Assembly (NCBI GenBank): GCA_947561395.2
Contig: OX387189.1
Location: forward strand, 19,530,329 to 19,594,328
DNA length: 64,000 nt
From: Buxus sempervirens
Taxonomy: Eukaryota; Streptophyta; Magnoliopsida; Buxales; Buxaceae
Direction: 5' to 3'
Shown: positions 1-10,690 of the stretch, one piece after another
How the letters are laid out: the number at the start of each line of letters is the position of its first letter
Numbering within the stretch: the first letter of the stretch is position 1
Translations under genes and position numbers: made by a program
Notes under the pieces: generated by a model
The model's input: the letters and a program-made list of their open reading frames with translations, nothing else
What the model was told of the DNA's origin: nothing
Database searches by the model: none

Positions 1-932
1 CTTCTGGAAACAACTATCCAGAAACTGGTCCCACTTAACAGGAGCCGACGCCCTGCAACAAATTGGAAACTCCCACCGCTGTCCCATACTCTGTTTCGGT
101 CTTTTAATTTCCATGGCTAACTCCCTGCCTTCCCTCAGGAGCTTGGATGAAGTATTGTTCGCCTTACAAAAGGATGGGAAAGCAATACATGGAGGGAAAC
201 TCTGTTCCTTCATTCGCTGCCGGCCAATATTTCCAAGGGACGGAGGAGGCCCGTCCCCAACCATTCTAGCCTCTCTCAATCCTATCTCCTCACCAGACAC
301 CTTCGACTTGCCTTTCATTTCATAAGATAAGCTCTCCCATGCATCCAGAACAAACTTCCACTTTGACTTTTCATCCCCCATTGGAAGAATCACCATCCCA
401 CCTTCCTTAGATTTCTTAAATACAGACACCACCAACATTCTGCCTCTGTTGTTCATCCAAATTTTGCAGAAAAAAGCCGACCCCCCATCATCGTTCGACC
501 CAAGGTACCAACACTTCGGCTAAACTTCTGAGCCTTATCAACTACGTTCAGGAACCATCCAATGTCACCACCATGAAATTGCACCCAAGCAGAGAACTTC
601 CTATTCCTCTCCACCAAACGAAAAGTGACACCCTGTTTCCCAGAAGCCGAACAAACTGAAAAACTTTATTCTCAATCCGAGCTGATTTTCTTGCAACCTC
701 CAACCTCCGATTACCCTCAGCCTGGCGACGACGACCACCCTGGGCCGATTGCCTTCTCTTAACGACTTCCGCATAGGAAGGAGCCGCTCGAGGCATGACC
801 TTCAACGGCTACTCTGTTTCGCATTCCTGATATAAAACTGAGGCGACAAATTCCTCTATTTCGCAAGAGGAGTACCCCACCACCTGTAAATCCTTACAAA
901 TGTCTTGCAACCCCGCGACATCCGCCATTCTT
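1..932 (-). mobile_element. L1-type LINE, 5' part with ORF1 start; runs off the window
   Basis: Read on the minus strand, an ATG at about 932 opens MADVAGLQDICKDLQVVG and, after one stop, continues into PRAAPSYAEVVKRRQSAQ and an Arg-rich segment (GGRRRQAEGNRRL), then WWRG and MNNRGRMLVVSVFKK-like sequence. This basic, SYAEVV-containing start followed by a conserved domain fits plant L1 ORF1 proteins, which bind the element RNA. The frame is broken several times, so the copy is dead. The rest of the element, ORF2 included, would lie below position 1. Assignment to L1 ORF1 is from family resemblance and is moderately sure. Confidence 0.55.
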
Positions 933-1520
933 CACTCCTCCGACGAGATCACTTCCGATGATAACTCCAAACGAGAGCTCCTCCGAATAACACACCAGGC
1001 GAGAACTCCAGATGAAAGCTTCTCCGACGATGACTGATATGAAAAGTCCAACAAACTCTCCGGCAAAAACCTCCAGTCCAAACTCCAGTCGAAAGTTCCG
1101 CAAACCTCCGACGAAAGCTCCTCCTCAGACCTCCGACGAAAACTCCTCCGACGAAAGCTCCGCCTCAGACCTCCGACGAAAGCTCCTCCGCATACCTCCG
1201 ACCTCAGACCTCCGACGAAAACTTCTCCTCAGACCTCCGACGAAAGCTCCTCCTCCAAAGACTGATACGAAAAGTCCAACAAACTCTCCGACAAAAACCT
1301 CCAGTCCAAACTCCAGTCGAAAGTTCCGCAAACCTCCGACGAAAGCTCCTCCTCAGACCTCCGACGAAAACTCCTCCGACGAAAGCTCCTCCTCAGACCT
1401 CCGACGAAAGCTCCTCCGCAGACCTCCGACCTCAGACCTCCGACGAAAACTTCTCCTCAGACCTCCGCAGACCTCCGACGAAAACTTCTCCTCAGACCTC
1501 CGCAGACCTCCTCAGACCTC
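933..1520. repeat. Nested tandem repeat, probable L1 leader (5' UTR) monomers
   Basis: The stretch is built from short units around CCTCCGACGAAAGCTCCTC. These are organised into a larger unit of 228 bp: the block starting ACTGATATGAAAAGTCC at 1033 returns as ACTGATACGAAAAGTCC at 1261. The repeat is GC-rich and purine/pyrimidine-biased, so both strands stay open for long distances (198 codons on plus, two 68-69 codon frames on minus); 228 is a multiple of three. It sits directly upstream of the L1 ORF1 start on the minus strand, the position of promoter monomers in some L1 families. Confidence 0.75.
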
Positions 1521-1608
1521 ATCAATATTCTGGCAAATACTAATGAGGATAGGAAAGCATATTGCAGAGACTTTGACAGCCCACTTGTTGTATTCTGGCA
1601 AATACTAA
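1521..1608. repeat. Direct repeat at the L1 leader edge
   Basis: TATTCTGGCAAATACTAAT occurs at about 1526-1544 and again at about 1590-1608, 65 bp apart. It may be a remnant target-site duplication or a local tandem copy at the 5' edge of the L1; the sequence does not decide between these. Confidence 0.5.
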
Positions 1609-3107
1609 TAAAAATTTATTATTTTATTTTAGGGTGCAAGATAAACAATCTGATGGACCTTTATTAATATTTATTTATATTGTTTATACAACCATAAAGT
1701 AGTCATACTTTAAAATATGTAATTAATAGTCATAACCATAGGGAATTATGACAACTTTTAAATATTGTATTCTAATCCCCTAATCTTTTAAAATATCATG
1801 AGGGATTATAAATAGGGGTGAAATTGTAAATACTAAAACTCTTTTTAACTTAAGTTTTAGAAATTACAAATAAGCCTAAAACTAATTCGAATTTATTATA
1901 ATAAGGCCCGTGCATAACACGAACATGAGTCTCTCTTCCGTGACAAAGAACTCAACAGCACCTCCACTCTCTCTCTCTCTCACTCACACACACATCTTAT
2001 TTTTCTTTCTCTGTTGACTGTGTCGCACAACCATGACAGTTTACTTCTTTTCTCTTTCTCCCATAACCATCAACAATCCCTCCATCTTAACTAACAGCGA
2101 TCATATCTTATTCTCAAGTTTTTCTTTTAGTTTTATTTCTGAATTACTCTCGCCTTCTGCCGTAATAAACACAGAACTCAACCCCTATTTTTTTTTTCTT
2201 TTTCTTTCTAAATCACTGAGTCAAGAAACATCCCAAACATACATTAATATCTCTCCATACTTTAGTAGATTAACATGACTCATAACATGATTTTTACTGT
2301 TCCTTATAAATAGAACATTGAAAATCTAATTCGTCAATAATCATACTTTCCACTCATATAATTAAATGTTTTCAATCCAGAGTGTAATCTGCATTCTTTC
2401 TCACAAAAGAAACCAGAAACTTTATTTACCATGCTTCTATTTTCTGCAATAATATAAACAGTTTCAGAATCATGATGTTCATCACATGATATGTTCAGCC
2501 CTCATGGAAATTAGGTCAATAACATTAGAGTTTAGAATCATAGTTTACAAAGAATCCTACAATCTAAAATTTCCAAACGAAATAAGGTTGTGATCCACCC
2601 ACCACTTTCGCTAAAATCCTCGAGTTCTCTCTCTTGATTGTCAAGCTTTCTTCTTCTCCTTAAATTTTCTCCAACGCCCAAGCTTTTTTCACACGCTAAA
2701 GCCTTCTTCCAATTATGGTCAAAAAGTTTCAATAATGAATCCTAATTTAGTATTTATAATAGGGTGTGAAGGTTTCCTAATCCAACTTGGATTACAAGTT
2801 TATCCCAACATAAAACCTCTAATAATCAATGTATTTTTAATTTTTATTTTCCCCTAATTTTAAATATTTCATGATCAACCTATTTCTTTATTTATTTCCC
2901 AATTTAAGTTCCCATAATCAACTATAATTATTATAACACCCTTTTCCTCACTTAATGGTTATAAAACTACATATTTAGATTCAAATTAAACCTAGATTAA
3001 TTCTAAGTAAGTTTTCAGGCCTATTAGGAATTTAATAATTTAATTTAATCAATTAGGTTATTTAAGAAAAGACTAAAATACCCCTATTAAATTTCTAGGA
3101 TGTTACA
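1609..3107 (-). mobile_element. Probable LTR sequence, minus strand
   Basis: On the minus strand the block begins TGTAACATCCTAGAAATT at 3107, the start pattern shared by other LTRs in this window (TGTAATATCC at 5689 and 14056). It also has a following run resembling the 6.3-6.4 kb region (GTTGGATTAGGAA). It is AT-rich and contains a (CT)n/(CA)n microsatellite at about 1966-1997 and pyrimidine-rich runs. The other end and a target duplication were not found, so extent is uncertain. It has no coding capacity I can support. Confidence 0.4.
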
Positions 3108-4392
3108 AGATGGTCCATGCCTATCCTGATCGATATCCACCGATTAATGGATGTTAACATCATGACTGCCCACAAATTTATGGATGTTAACCTAATGACC
3201 ATTGATAGGATTTGATATTCACATTCAAGATGATACGCAGTTTCACAAAATTTTTCAAATAATGAAAAACTTTAGATTGAGCTCAAGTTTTCCTTGATAA
3301 TTGAATCAAGCTTATAGCTTTCCATATTCGTGAACAAGCATGTTTATATTTTCAAGCATATAATCTTGAAAACAATAAAGTGTTTGTGTTGGAAACAAAT
3401 TGGATTCTCAAAGAATATCCAGATAAACATGATGAATCGATAATTTCACAATCTACAGGAGCAAATCTTCCGCATAAGTATCCAAAAATTTATGGATGCA
3501 GTTAGTCTCCACTTGAAAATTATTGAATTCATTGTTGGACACATAATCTCAAACAACGGAATTGGTGATTCAAAGCAATAAAGGAAACACTACTAAAATT
3601 TGTACAGAAATGAATATGCAGTGAAGCTGGAAAGCAAATGATGACGTACGAATTGCTTGGTAATTGGATGCAAATGACAACAAGGGGGCATATAGTGTAA
3701 AATTATAAAATTCAGACGAAAAGAATAATGGAATGAGGAAAATAAAGCAAAAGGTTAAGATTTAAAGTAGTAATTCAGTAATTAAAATGCATGTTGGCTT
3801 TATTTTGGCCACAACTCGAGTACCGATTGCATATCTTTGGTCATCTAACTTAATCAACTCAACTTCCATTCTGGTGCTCCATGTAGCTACATTTGATATA
3901 TTGCCTTCAAAGGAATTTGAGAGACAAGATGGTCGTATCATCCATAAAGTTGACTGTGTCGCTTTCTTTCTTACATGGACACATCAATTCCGTGAACCAC
4001 ATAAGCATTATACCATCATCCAAGTCTTCAATATATCTATATATTTGAAGGGCTAGCAACCAAGCTAATAGTCAATATATTATGAACCTTAGAAATATAT
4101 AACAGAAGTGAAAGATTTATGCATATTGCACATGACATAACTTTTGTATCAGAAATCTGTTCTTGCATAGAGTTTATTTCGAGTGTCAAAAATCCTATTT
4201 CACAACTTTTTGAATAAGATACAACTGGAGAATCCAGTTCAAAACACTCAAGATATTTTGGCCTCTAATATTTTTTGCAAAATACTTAAAAAGAGACAGT
4301 ATCAATATATCTTTGGGAATGCCATAGGATAATGCAAATCATAAAGGTAACCAATCATTGGATTAGAGAAACAAAGGATATAGTACCCTCAC
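3108..4392. other. Intronic or downstream sequence without recognised genes
   Basis: AT-rich sequence next to the last visible ABC1K exon. An open plus-strand frame at 3787-4056 (89 codons) resembles nothing I know and lacks gene context. No exon of the kinase was recognised here on the minus strand. Confidence 0.5.
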
Positions 4393-4550
4393 CATTTCAT
4401 TAACTGCTACTAAAAGATCCTTCCTAGCCTTAGCAAATCGCTTCAGTTGGCCACCAATCATATGAAATAACAAGGCATCCAGCATCAATGATAGTGACAT
4501 ACCAGGCCTCTGTACTTTAACGGCTACAACCTCCCCAGAATGCAAGTGAG
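4393..4550 (-). CDS. ABC1K exon with the VAVK ATP-anchoring motif
   Basis: This 158-nt exon supplies two bases completing Ala and then 52 codons, HLHSGEVVAVKVQRPGMSLS through MIGGQLKRFAKARKDLLVAV to NEM. VAVKVQRPG contains the invariant lysine of beta-strand 3 that anchors ATP, and QRPG is a strong family marker. The acceptor is TTTTGCAG above 4550. The donor is GAAATG followed by GTGAGGG below 4393. The protein should continue with the helix that holds the conserved Glu and then the catalytic loop in exons below position 1 or hidden in 1-4392, where none were recognised. Confidence 0.93.
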
Positions 4551-5688
4551 CTGCAAAACTTGAAGCAGAAAATAGAACATTTCATGTACAATGTCTTGCT
4601 TTTATCCCTGTTATATACCAGATAGCTTTTTTGCCAATTCTATAACTTCTACTAGTACATAAAAGATATACAAGAAAGGGGCACAATAGCCAATAAGTTT
4701 TTCCTCGCATCTTATATTCGTTGCCTACTTCTAGGCTGCTTCTCAAAACCTTAGACACCTCCCTTGAAGCAACATGTCAGAGCAATAACCTACTCCATTT
4801 CTCAATTTCCTATACAAATTCCTCGTCCTCCAGTCCATAGACCTTAACACACTCAGATGCAAAATCCAATGCTTAAGAGCCAATTAGGTTCTTGGAACCA
4901 GATTGTGACATGAGTTATCCTTTTGAAAATAAAGATTTTAAAAATCGCTATCGCTACATTTAGTGCCACTTAGAAGGACATATATCGCCTGATACATCTG
5001 AAGAAATACGAAAAGTAACACTAATTAGGTTATATCACCTCCAAGGAAAAAAGGAAAAAATACCTGATATATCAAGGAAAAATATAGAAAGATAAAACAT
5101 GTTGAAAATAACAGGGCCCCATCATATGGAACCCACAGAATTTATCAATATGCCAAGTGCCAGCTTGATCAAAAGACATTAACCATTTGATTACGTTATC
5201 TTCTATTGCATGATGGCAGTAAAATTTTGAAAAAAACCACATATAAAATCAGAATGCCCAAAATTTTCCAACTATTTTAACTTTTTGCATTAGAAATTCA
5301 CAAAAGTGAGACCCATTCAACTATCTTGATTATTCTATACACTTTCGATGTGTTTGATTCGAAACCATCATTTAGGGTCTTTAAGCCTCAAATCCTAGAC
5401 GCCAATCCTCTAAAAAATCCAATTCCACACATGGAAATCAGGGTCTATTTGATAAAGGGAATTGGGCTGGCAATTCAGTCTTAGAATTCGAAGTTGGTCC
5501 AAGAATTATAATTTTTATGTTTGGTGAGACTAAGGGTGTGTTTGGAACCCTGGATTTGGGGAGAAACGAAAAGAAGAAACCTAAAAAAGAAAAAATGAGA
5601 AGAGAAAATGATGATTTTCTTTTCTTTTCCAGTGTTTGGATAAGATGAGAGAAATGAAGGGAAAAAAAATAACATATCTTAATAAGAT
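4551..5688. other. Intron sequence, no genes; MITE-like edge near 5526
   Basis: First part of the 19.8-kb intron in genomic order. AT-rich, without coding signal. The phrase GGGTGTGTTTGGAACCC near 5533 resembles the ends of small hAT or Harbinger-type MITEs, but no matching inverted end was found. Confidence 0.4.
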
Positions 5689-7280
5689 TGTAATATCCTG
5701 AATTTTTGGAAAATATTAATAATATAAATTAAATTTAAATATTGGAAGATTAATAAAGTAAATCTGAATATTGGAATGACAAATTAAATAAATCTGAAAT
5801 ATTGAGGAATAAAGATTTAATATAAGTATTTTGAGGATTAATATTATAATCCGAAATATATTGGGAGATTTAAATAAATAAATAATAGTAATTTTGAATA
5901 GTTAAAAATTAAAAGAGTCATTTCAATTAATTGGAAGAATAAATTTATTTATGGGGGAACTGGGGGAAGTAAACAATAATTCAAATTCATATTTTAAAGA
6001 GAAATAATAAGGAGACTAAATCTGAGAATTTTGGAAGCAATCCAATGGTTAAATATGGTTTAGGTCAGGAAAAGGTATTTTAGTCTTTTACAAATTATCC
6101 AAATTAATAAAATGATTAATTAAATAATTATTAGACTAGAAAATTTAATTAGACCTAAGTTAGGTTTGGTTTGAAACTTTGAATTTAAATAGCAAGATTC
6201 ATAGCTTAATAGAGGGAAAAGGGCCTATTGGTAATTATATTTAATTAGAGGCCTTAATTTGGGAAATAAGTGAGGTTATGAGGTGTTTAGGTAATATTTA
6301 AAAATAGGGAATTAAAAAAGGAAGAAAATTAATTAAATTAGAATAAAGTAAATTTTTAGTCATAGTTAAAGTGTGATTTTTAAGTAATTGTCAAAAATCC
6401 TAGTTGGATTAGGAAGCCTTGGTAAAAATAATAATTTGATTCGAATAGCCTAATAAATTTGTAATTATAATTAAATTATAAAACTCTAGTAAAATTATAA
6501 TTCAAATAGGAAAACAATTAACCTATCTGAGAAGAAAACCTATTAACCTAGTTGGAGTAAGAAACTTTAAGACTATATTATAAATAATAAACCCTAATTC
6601 ATTAATAGACTTTTTAAACTTAATTAATAGAGATATGAACGTGTGGAAGCCATGGGAGAGATTTCTAGACGTGGAGGAGATGAAGGAAAAGAAGGAGAAA
6701 TTATAACCTAGAGAGAGAGAGAGAACAAGAGCCTTTAAGATAGAAGAAAGCTGCTGCAGAAATTCCTTGACCAACTTTCATCTAAATGCGATTGGGAGAT
6801 GATCCACCGTCCAATCGAGCTGAAATTTGGAGACGAGGTTCACGACTTATGGTTCTGAAACCTGAATGATGGAGATTACATTTGGAGCCCTCTAGCCTAG
6901 ACCGATTTTGAGAACATTACTACTTTTGGGTTCATTCAAAAAGAGGGTTTTGTGGATTAGCCATTAAACATCATGTTTATGGATTAGAATTGCTTTTCTC
7001 GATGGTTTTAAGTTGGTTTACATTGATTTAAAAGATTTCTAAGGAATTGGTTCAGTCTTGAAGGAGTTTAATGGACGTTTCTAAGGATTACTATGGCTAT
7101 GATTGATGATTCATGGTTTGATTTTATTGTGAAGGGATTAATTTTTTCTTATATGATTAGGAAGGTTCTAATACATGTTTTAGAAGAGATTTTAACATGA
7201 TTTTATGATTAACAAAAGAGGAAATCAGATAAAAATAGAAACCCAGAAAATTGGCTAATTTGGCTTGGACACACGATCTT

Positions 7281-7302
7281 CGCTCGAACACCACATCGAG
7301 CG
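7281..7302. repeat. Short hairpin in LTR variable zone
   Basis: CGCTCGA at 7281-7287 pairs perfectly with TCGAGCG at 7296-7302 across an 8-nt loop. Related words (GAGCTCGAGC, CGCTTGA, GCTCGAG) recur to about 7520. Confidence 0.7.
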
Positions 7303-8267
7303 CTACGCCTTCTTTTCATCCGCTTGAATCGAGCTCGAGCAACAGACTTTTATTTTAGGAATCCGAGAACTGTTTTTGAACGCTTGACCCATGCTCGAGT
7401 GCATCATCAAGCACGATGGTTACAGCCGACCCCAAATCAAGCACATCTCAGGCACCCAAACCCAAAATAGCGATTTAAGCTTGACACTTGACTACCGCTC
7501 CACCCAAGCTCGAGCGCCCAAACCCAAATTTCCTTGTTATGTTTTGACCTACTTTTCAATTTTTCAAATGATTTTTAGACAAATCCAACTCAACTACCAA
7601 CTAGATTATGGTATTTTAAAGTGGTTTTCACTGGCCAATGAATATTATAAAATTAGAGAGGATTTTGGGTATGTTATGGAGGAATAAGTGACCTTGGACT
7701 AGGATGGTGGACTTGGAGTTTTAAAAAAGGAGTTATATTACTTTTATTTGATTTCTACAGTTTTCTGAGATGATTTTAAGCATGTTTTGATTTCTGGAGA
7801 TACACAAATGTATATACAAAAATTTTTGGTACTTTATTTAGAAATTCATGGTTTATAACATTATAGTATCTTTTAAAACAATTGTTATTTTTCTATGGTG
7901 GAATATATATTGGGTTGTGTAGTTTATCTCTGTGAGGGAGCTATTTCTACCAAGAGGGTAGTGGTATTTTGTTATCCTCCATGAGAGAGTGATTTTGCCA
8001 AGGGGCAATGATTATTTGATTTCTCCACAAAAAGTAACTTAAGCCACGATAGCACTACACTATTGTTATTGAATTGGATATTTGGTTTGGGCCTATGGAT
8101 AAAGGCATTAGTTTGGAACTATTTATATTGACTTTGATTTTATAATATGGTTTTTGGTTGTGATTTATATCTAGCGGGCTTAGCTTGTTATAGATCCATA
8201 GTTTATCTAGATAGTGAAGAGTTAGTTATCTTTATCTGATTATTCCGTAGTGGCAAATAAGGGTGCA

Positions 8268-8440
8268 ACTCGGGTCGGTTCGATTCAGGTTAAGGTCAAC
8301 CCAAGACAAAACCGAAAATATTTGTAGTCAAAGTGAACCGAATTGAGAACAGAAATCACCGAACCGAAAACAAATAGAAAAACCAAAACCGAATTACATG
8401 AGACTAATTTGGTTCGGTTCAAGTTAGACCAATACATGCT
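8268..8440. repeat. GGTTCGGTTC-rich block, possibly a MITE
   Basis: GGTGCAACTCGGGTCGGTTC near 8270 and CCGAACCGAAAAC then GGTTCGGTTC near 8360-8425 form imperfect inverted repeats. Such CGGTTCGGTT sequences are common in plant hAT-type MITEs. No target duplication was found. Confidence 0.35.
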
Positions 8441-8789
8441 TGTGCTCAAACAAGGGTTTTTTTCGTAATATCCTTAAACTTAAAGGTAAATTTTCAAAGT
8501 TTAACATAAATTGTATTAGAACATAAATTGAGTAATTTGACCATGTGATGGCTTATGACTTAAAGGGATGGAATGTATGGTTACTTGATTTGATATGTAT
8601 GTGTCTCTTTGCATGGGGTTTCTTTTGACATGTATATGTCTCCACGTATGTGGCTATTTCATGGCGTATGCCCTACATTTCTGCGTACGCAAGTATTATT
8701 TGACATGGATGTATCTCCACGGATGTGGATTGGTTTGTAATGGATGTGATTTCGCATATATGACTATTTGGATGAATATCCCAAGCTTG

Positions 8790-9172
8790 TGGCATTAGAC
8801 AATCTACCCATGGAACCGAGATGGGTATATTCTTGCGGCATAGTCTTCAATCCGAGGCGTCGGGATGAGCATATGCTTGCGGCTATGTCTTCAACTCATA
8901 GAATTGGGTTAAGGATATTACTTACGGCTTTTGTCTTTTACCCATGGAATTGGGATGAGTCTATAGATTTTGGCTTACATCTAACTCACTCCGAGATTGG
9001 TTGAGTACTTCTGTTTAGCGTTGAATAGCCTGACCGGTATCGGCTGGTCCGCTTGTAATTCGATTAAGTAGCATATTGGCAGTTTGGTTATATTTTTGCT
9101 ATACATGCTAACTCACTCCGGGATCGGTTGAGTACTTCCGTTTAGTGTTGAATAGCCTGACCGGTATTGGCT
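8790..9172. repeat. Minisatellites inside the large LTR-like block
   Basis: About three degenerate copies of a roughly 60-bp unit (CCATGGAA..GGGATGAG..TTGCGGC..GTCTTCAA) run to about 8975. A 64-bp segment starting TAACTCACTCCGAGATTGG at 8982 then recurs at 9109, period 127 bp. The frames at 8595-9004 are products of these repeats. Confidence 0.75.
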
Positions 9173-9339
9173 CACCTGTAAAATCCCAAACCTGGATTAT
9201 ATCGTAATTACTAAGTTTATTGATTAGGTTGGGCATATTAGACTAATTGAGTACTTTTGCTATGAAGGTGAGGTGGATGTGGATCATGCTTGAGGATTGG
9301 GGAGCAAATTGAAGTTTGTTGGAGGTTTTACTAAGGTAA

Positions 9340-9770
9340 GCTTAGCTAAGGTTATATTTTAAAGTTTAACTTGGCTAAGGTACCCCCAAGTACACCTAAG
9401 GTAATCCCCTAGTATCCCTGAAGTAACCTCCCTAGTATACCTAAGGTACTCCCCCTAATATAACTAAAGTACCCCCCAAGCATAACCAAGGTACAACCCG
9501 AAATATAACTAAGGTACACCCTCAAATAAGCCTAAGGTAAACCCCCTTGAATAACAAAGGTACCCCCCCCCCCCCCCACCCTAATATACCTAAGGTACCC
9601 CCCCAAGTGATTCCAAGGTAAAACCCCTCAAATAACACCAAGGTACACTGAGGTACCCCCTAATATAACTAAGGTACACCCCCCAGTATACCTAAGGTAA
9701 ACCCTCATATAACACTAAAATACCCCCCCCCCCCCCCCCAACAAATAATAAGCCTTAGGTACACCCCAAG
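9340..9770. repeat. Degenerate GGTACCCC minisatellite with C homopolymers
   Basis: Repeats around CTAAGGTACCCCC, roughly every 20-30 bp, alternate with AGTATAACC-like spacers. Two long C runs lie near 9560-9577 and 9723-9739. It lies inside the solo LTR. Confidence 0.8.
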
Positions 9771-10404
9771 GGTTTAGTTAGAATAAGGGCTTTATTAGGG
9801 GCAAGTTTGAAAAGGAAAAGAAAGGGCATATAAAAGAATGCCTTAATTAAATTTTCAAAGTGTTTGAATCCCTTCTCTTGTATTGGACGTATAAAGCAAG
9901 AGGAGTGTCAAGTTGCTTCAAATCTTGAAGGAGAAGAAGAAGAAGAAGATTGGAGGGAAGTTGAACTTCACCATTAAACAAGTAAGTAGCAAACGCTTCC
10001 AACCAAAATGAATTGTCAAAATTCGTATTTATCTCTTCTAGGGTTTGATTGATATGAGAAAATGGATTGCATGTTGCTTTTAGCTTCTAAACTTCATAGG
10101 GTTTTGGTTGTATAACATTTGTGACTAGCTTTGCAACTGATTTGTTGTGGATTTTTACCTACAATGGTTACTTTTCAAATTTGGAATTGGTTTGTACCAT
10201 GGATTGGATGAGATTCTTGTTTTAGTAAGGTTTTAAAATTGTTTTGAGTTGATTGATTATGTTTGACGATTTATTGATATGTTTTTTGGGTATATTATTG
10301 AGTAATTGGTGTTTTAGAACGATGAGAATTCAAGTTAGAATGGTTTCTTTGAGTTTAGAACTGAAAAAGTCGAAGAACAATGAATTTGGAAAATTTTGCC
10401 CGAG

Positions 10405-10690
10405 CTGTAGATTAATTGCGAAGCTAATAGCAAGATGTAGATTAATCATGGAGTTAATCCTGAAAAAGTTTTGGGAATTAACTTTCGGGAAAACTAATCG
10501 CGGATTCATAGATTAATCGCGAAGCTAATCGTGGAGTTAATCCTGAGAAAATTTTGGAAATTTAACTTTCAGGAAAGCTAATCATGGATTTCTAGATTAA
10601 TCGTCGACCTAATCGCCGACCTAATCGCGGATTTCTAGATTAATGGCGAGACCTAATCGTGAACTATAGATTAATCGTGAAAAGACATAT
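10405..10690. repeat. GATTAATCGCG tandem repeat inside the solo LTR
   Basis: About eight degenerate copies of GATTAATCGCGAAGCTAATC-like units, many self-complementary (GATTAATC). Part of the LTR variable zone, equivalent in position to the CGCTCGA modules of the outer block. Confidence 0.75.

Noticed and set aside
1012-1608. 198-codon plus-strand open frame, Ser/Pro/Arg-rich
   Set aside because: It is the translation of a tandem repeat whose 228-bp unit is a multiple of three; both strands are open for the same reason.
3787-4056. 89-codon plus-strand frame beside the ABC1K exon
   Set aside because: No recognisable similarity, opposite strand to the host gene, and no supporting signals.
5526-5690. 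MITE starting GGGTGTGTTTGGAACCC
   Set aside because: No inverted partner end or target duplication could be found nearby.
8595-9004. Two overlapping Cys- and Trp-containing frames
   Set aside because: They lie over minisatellite repeats inside an LTR-like block.
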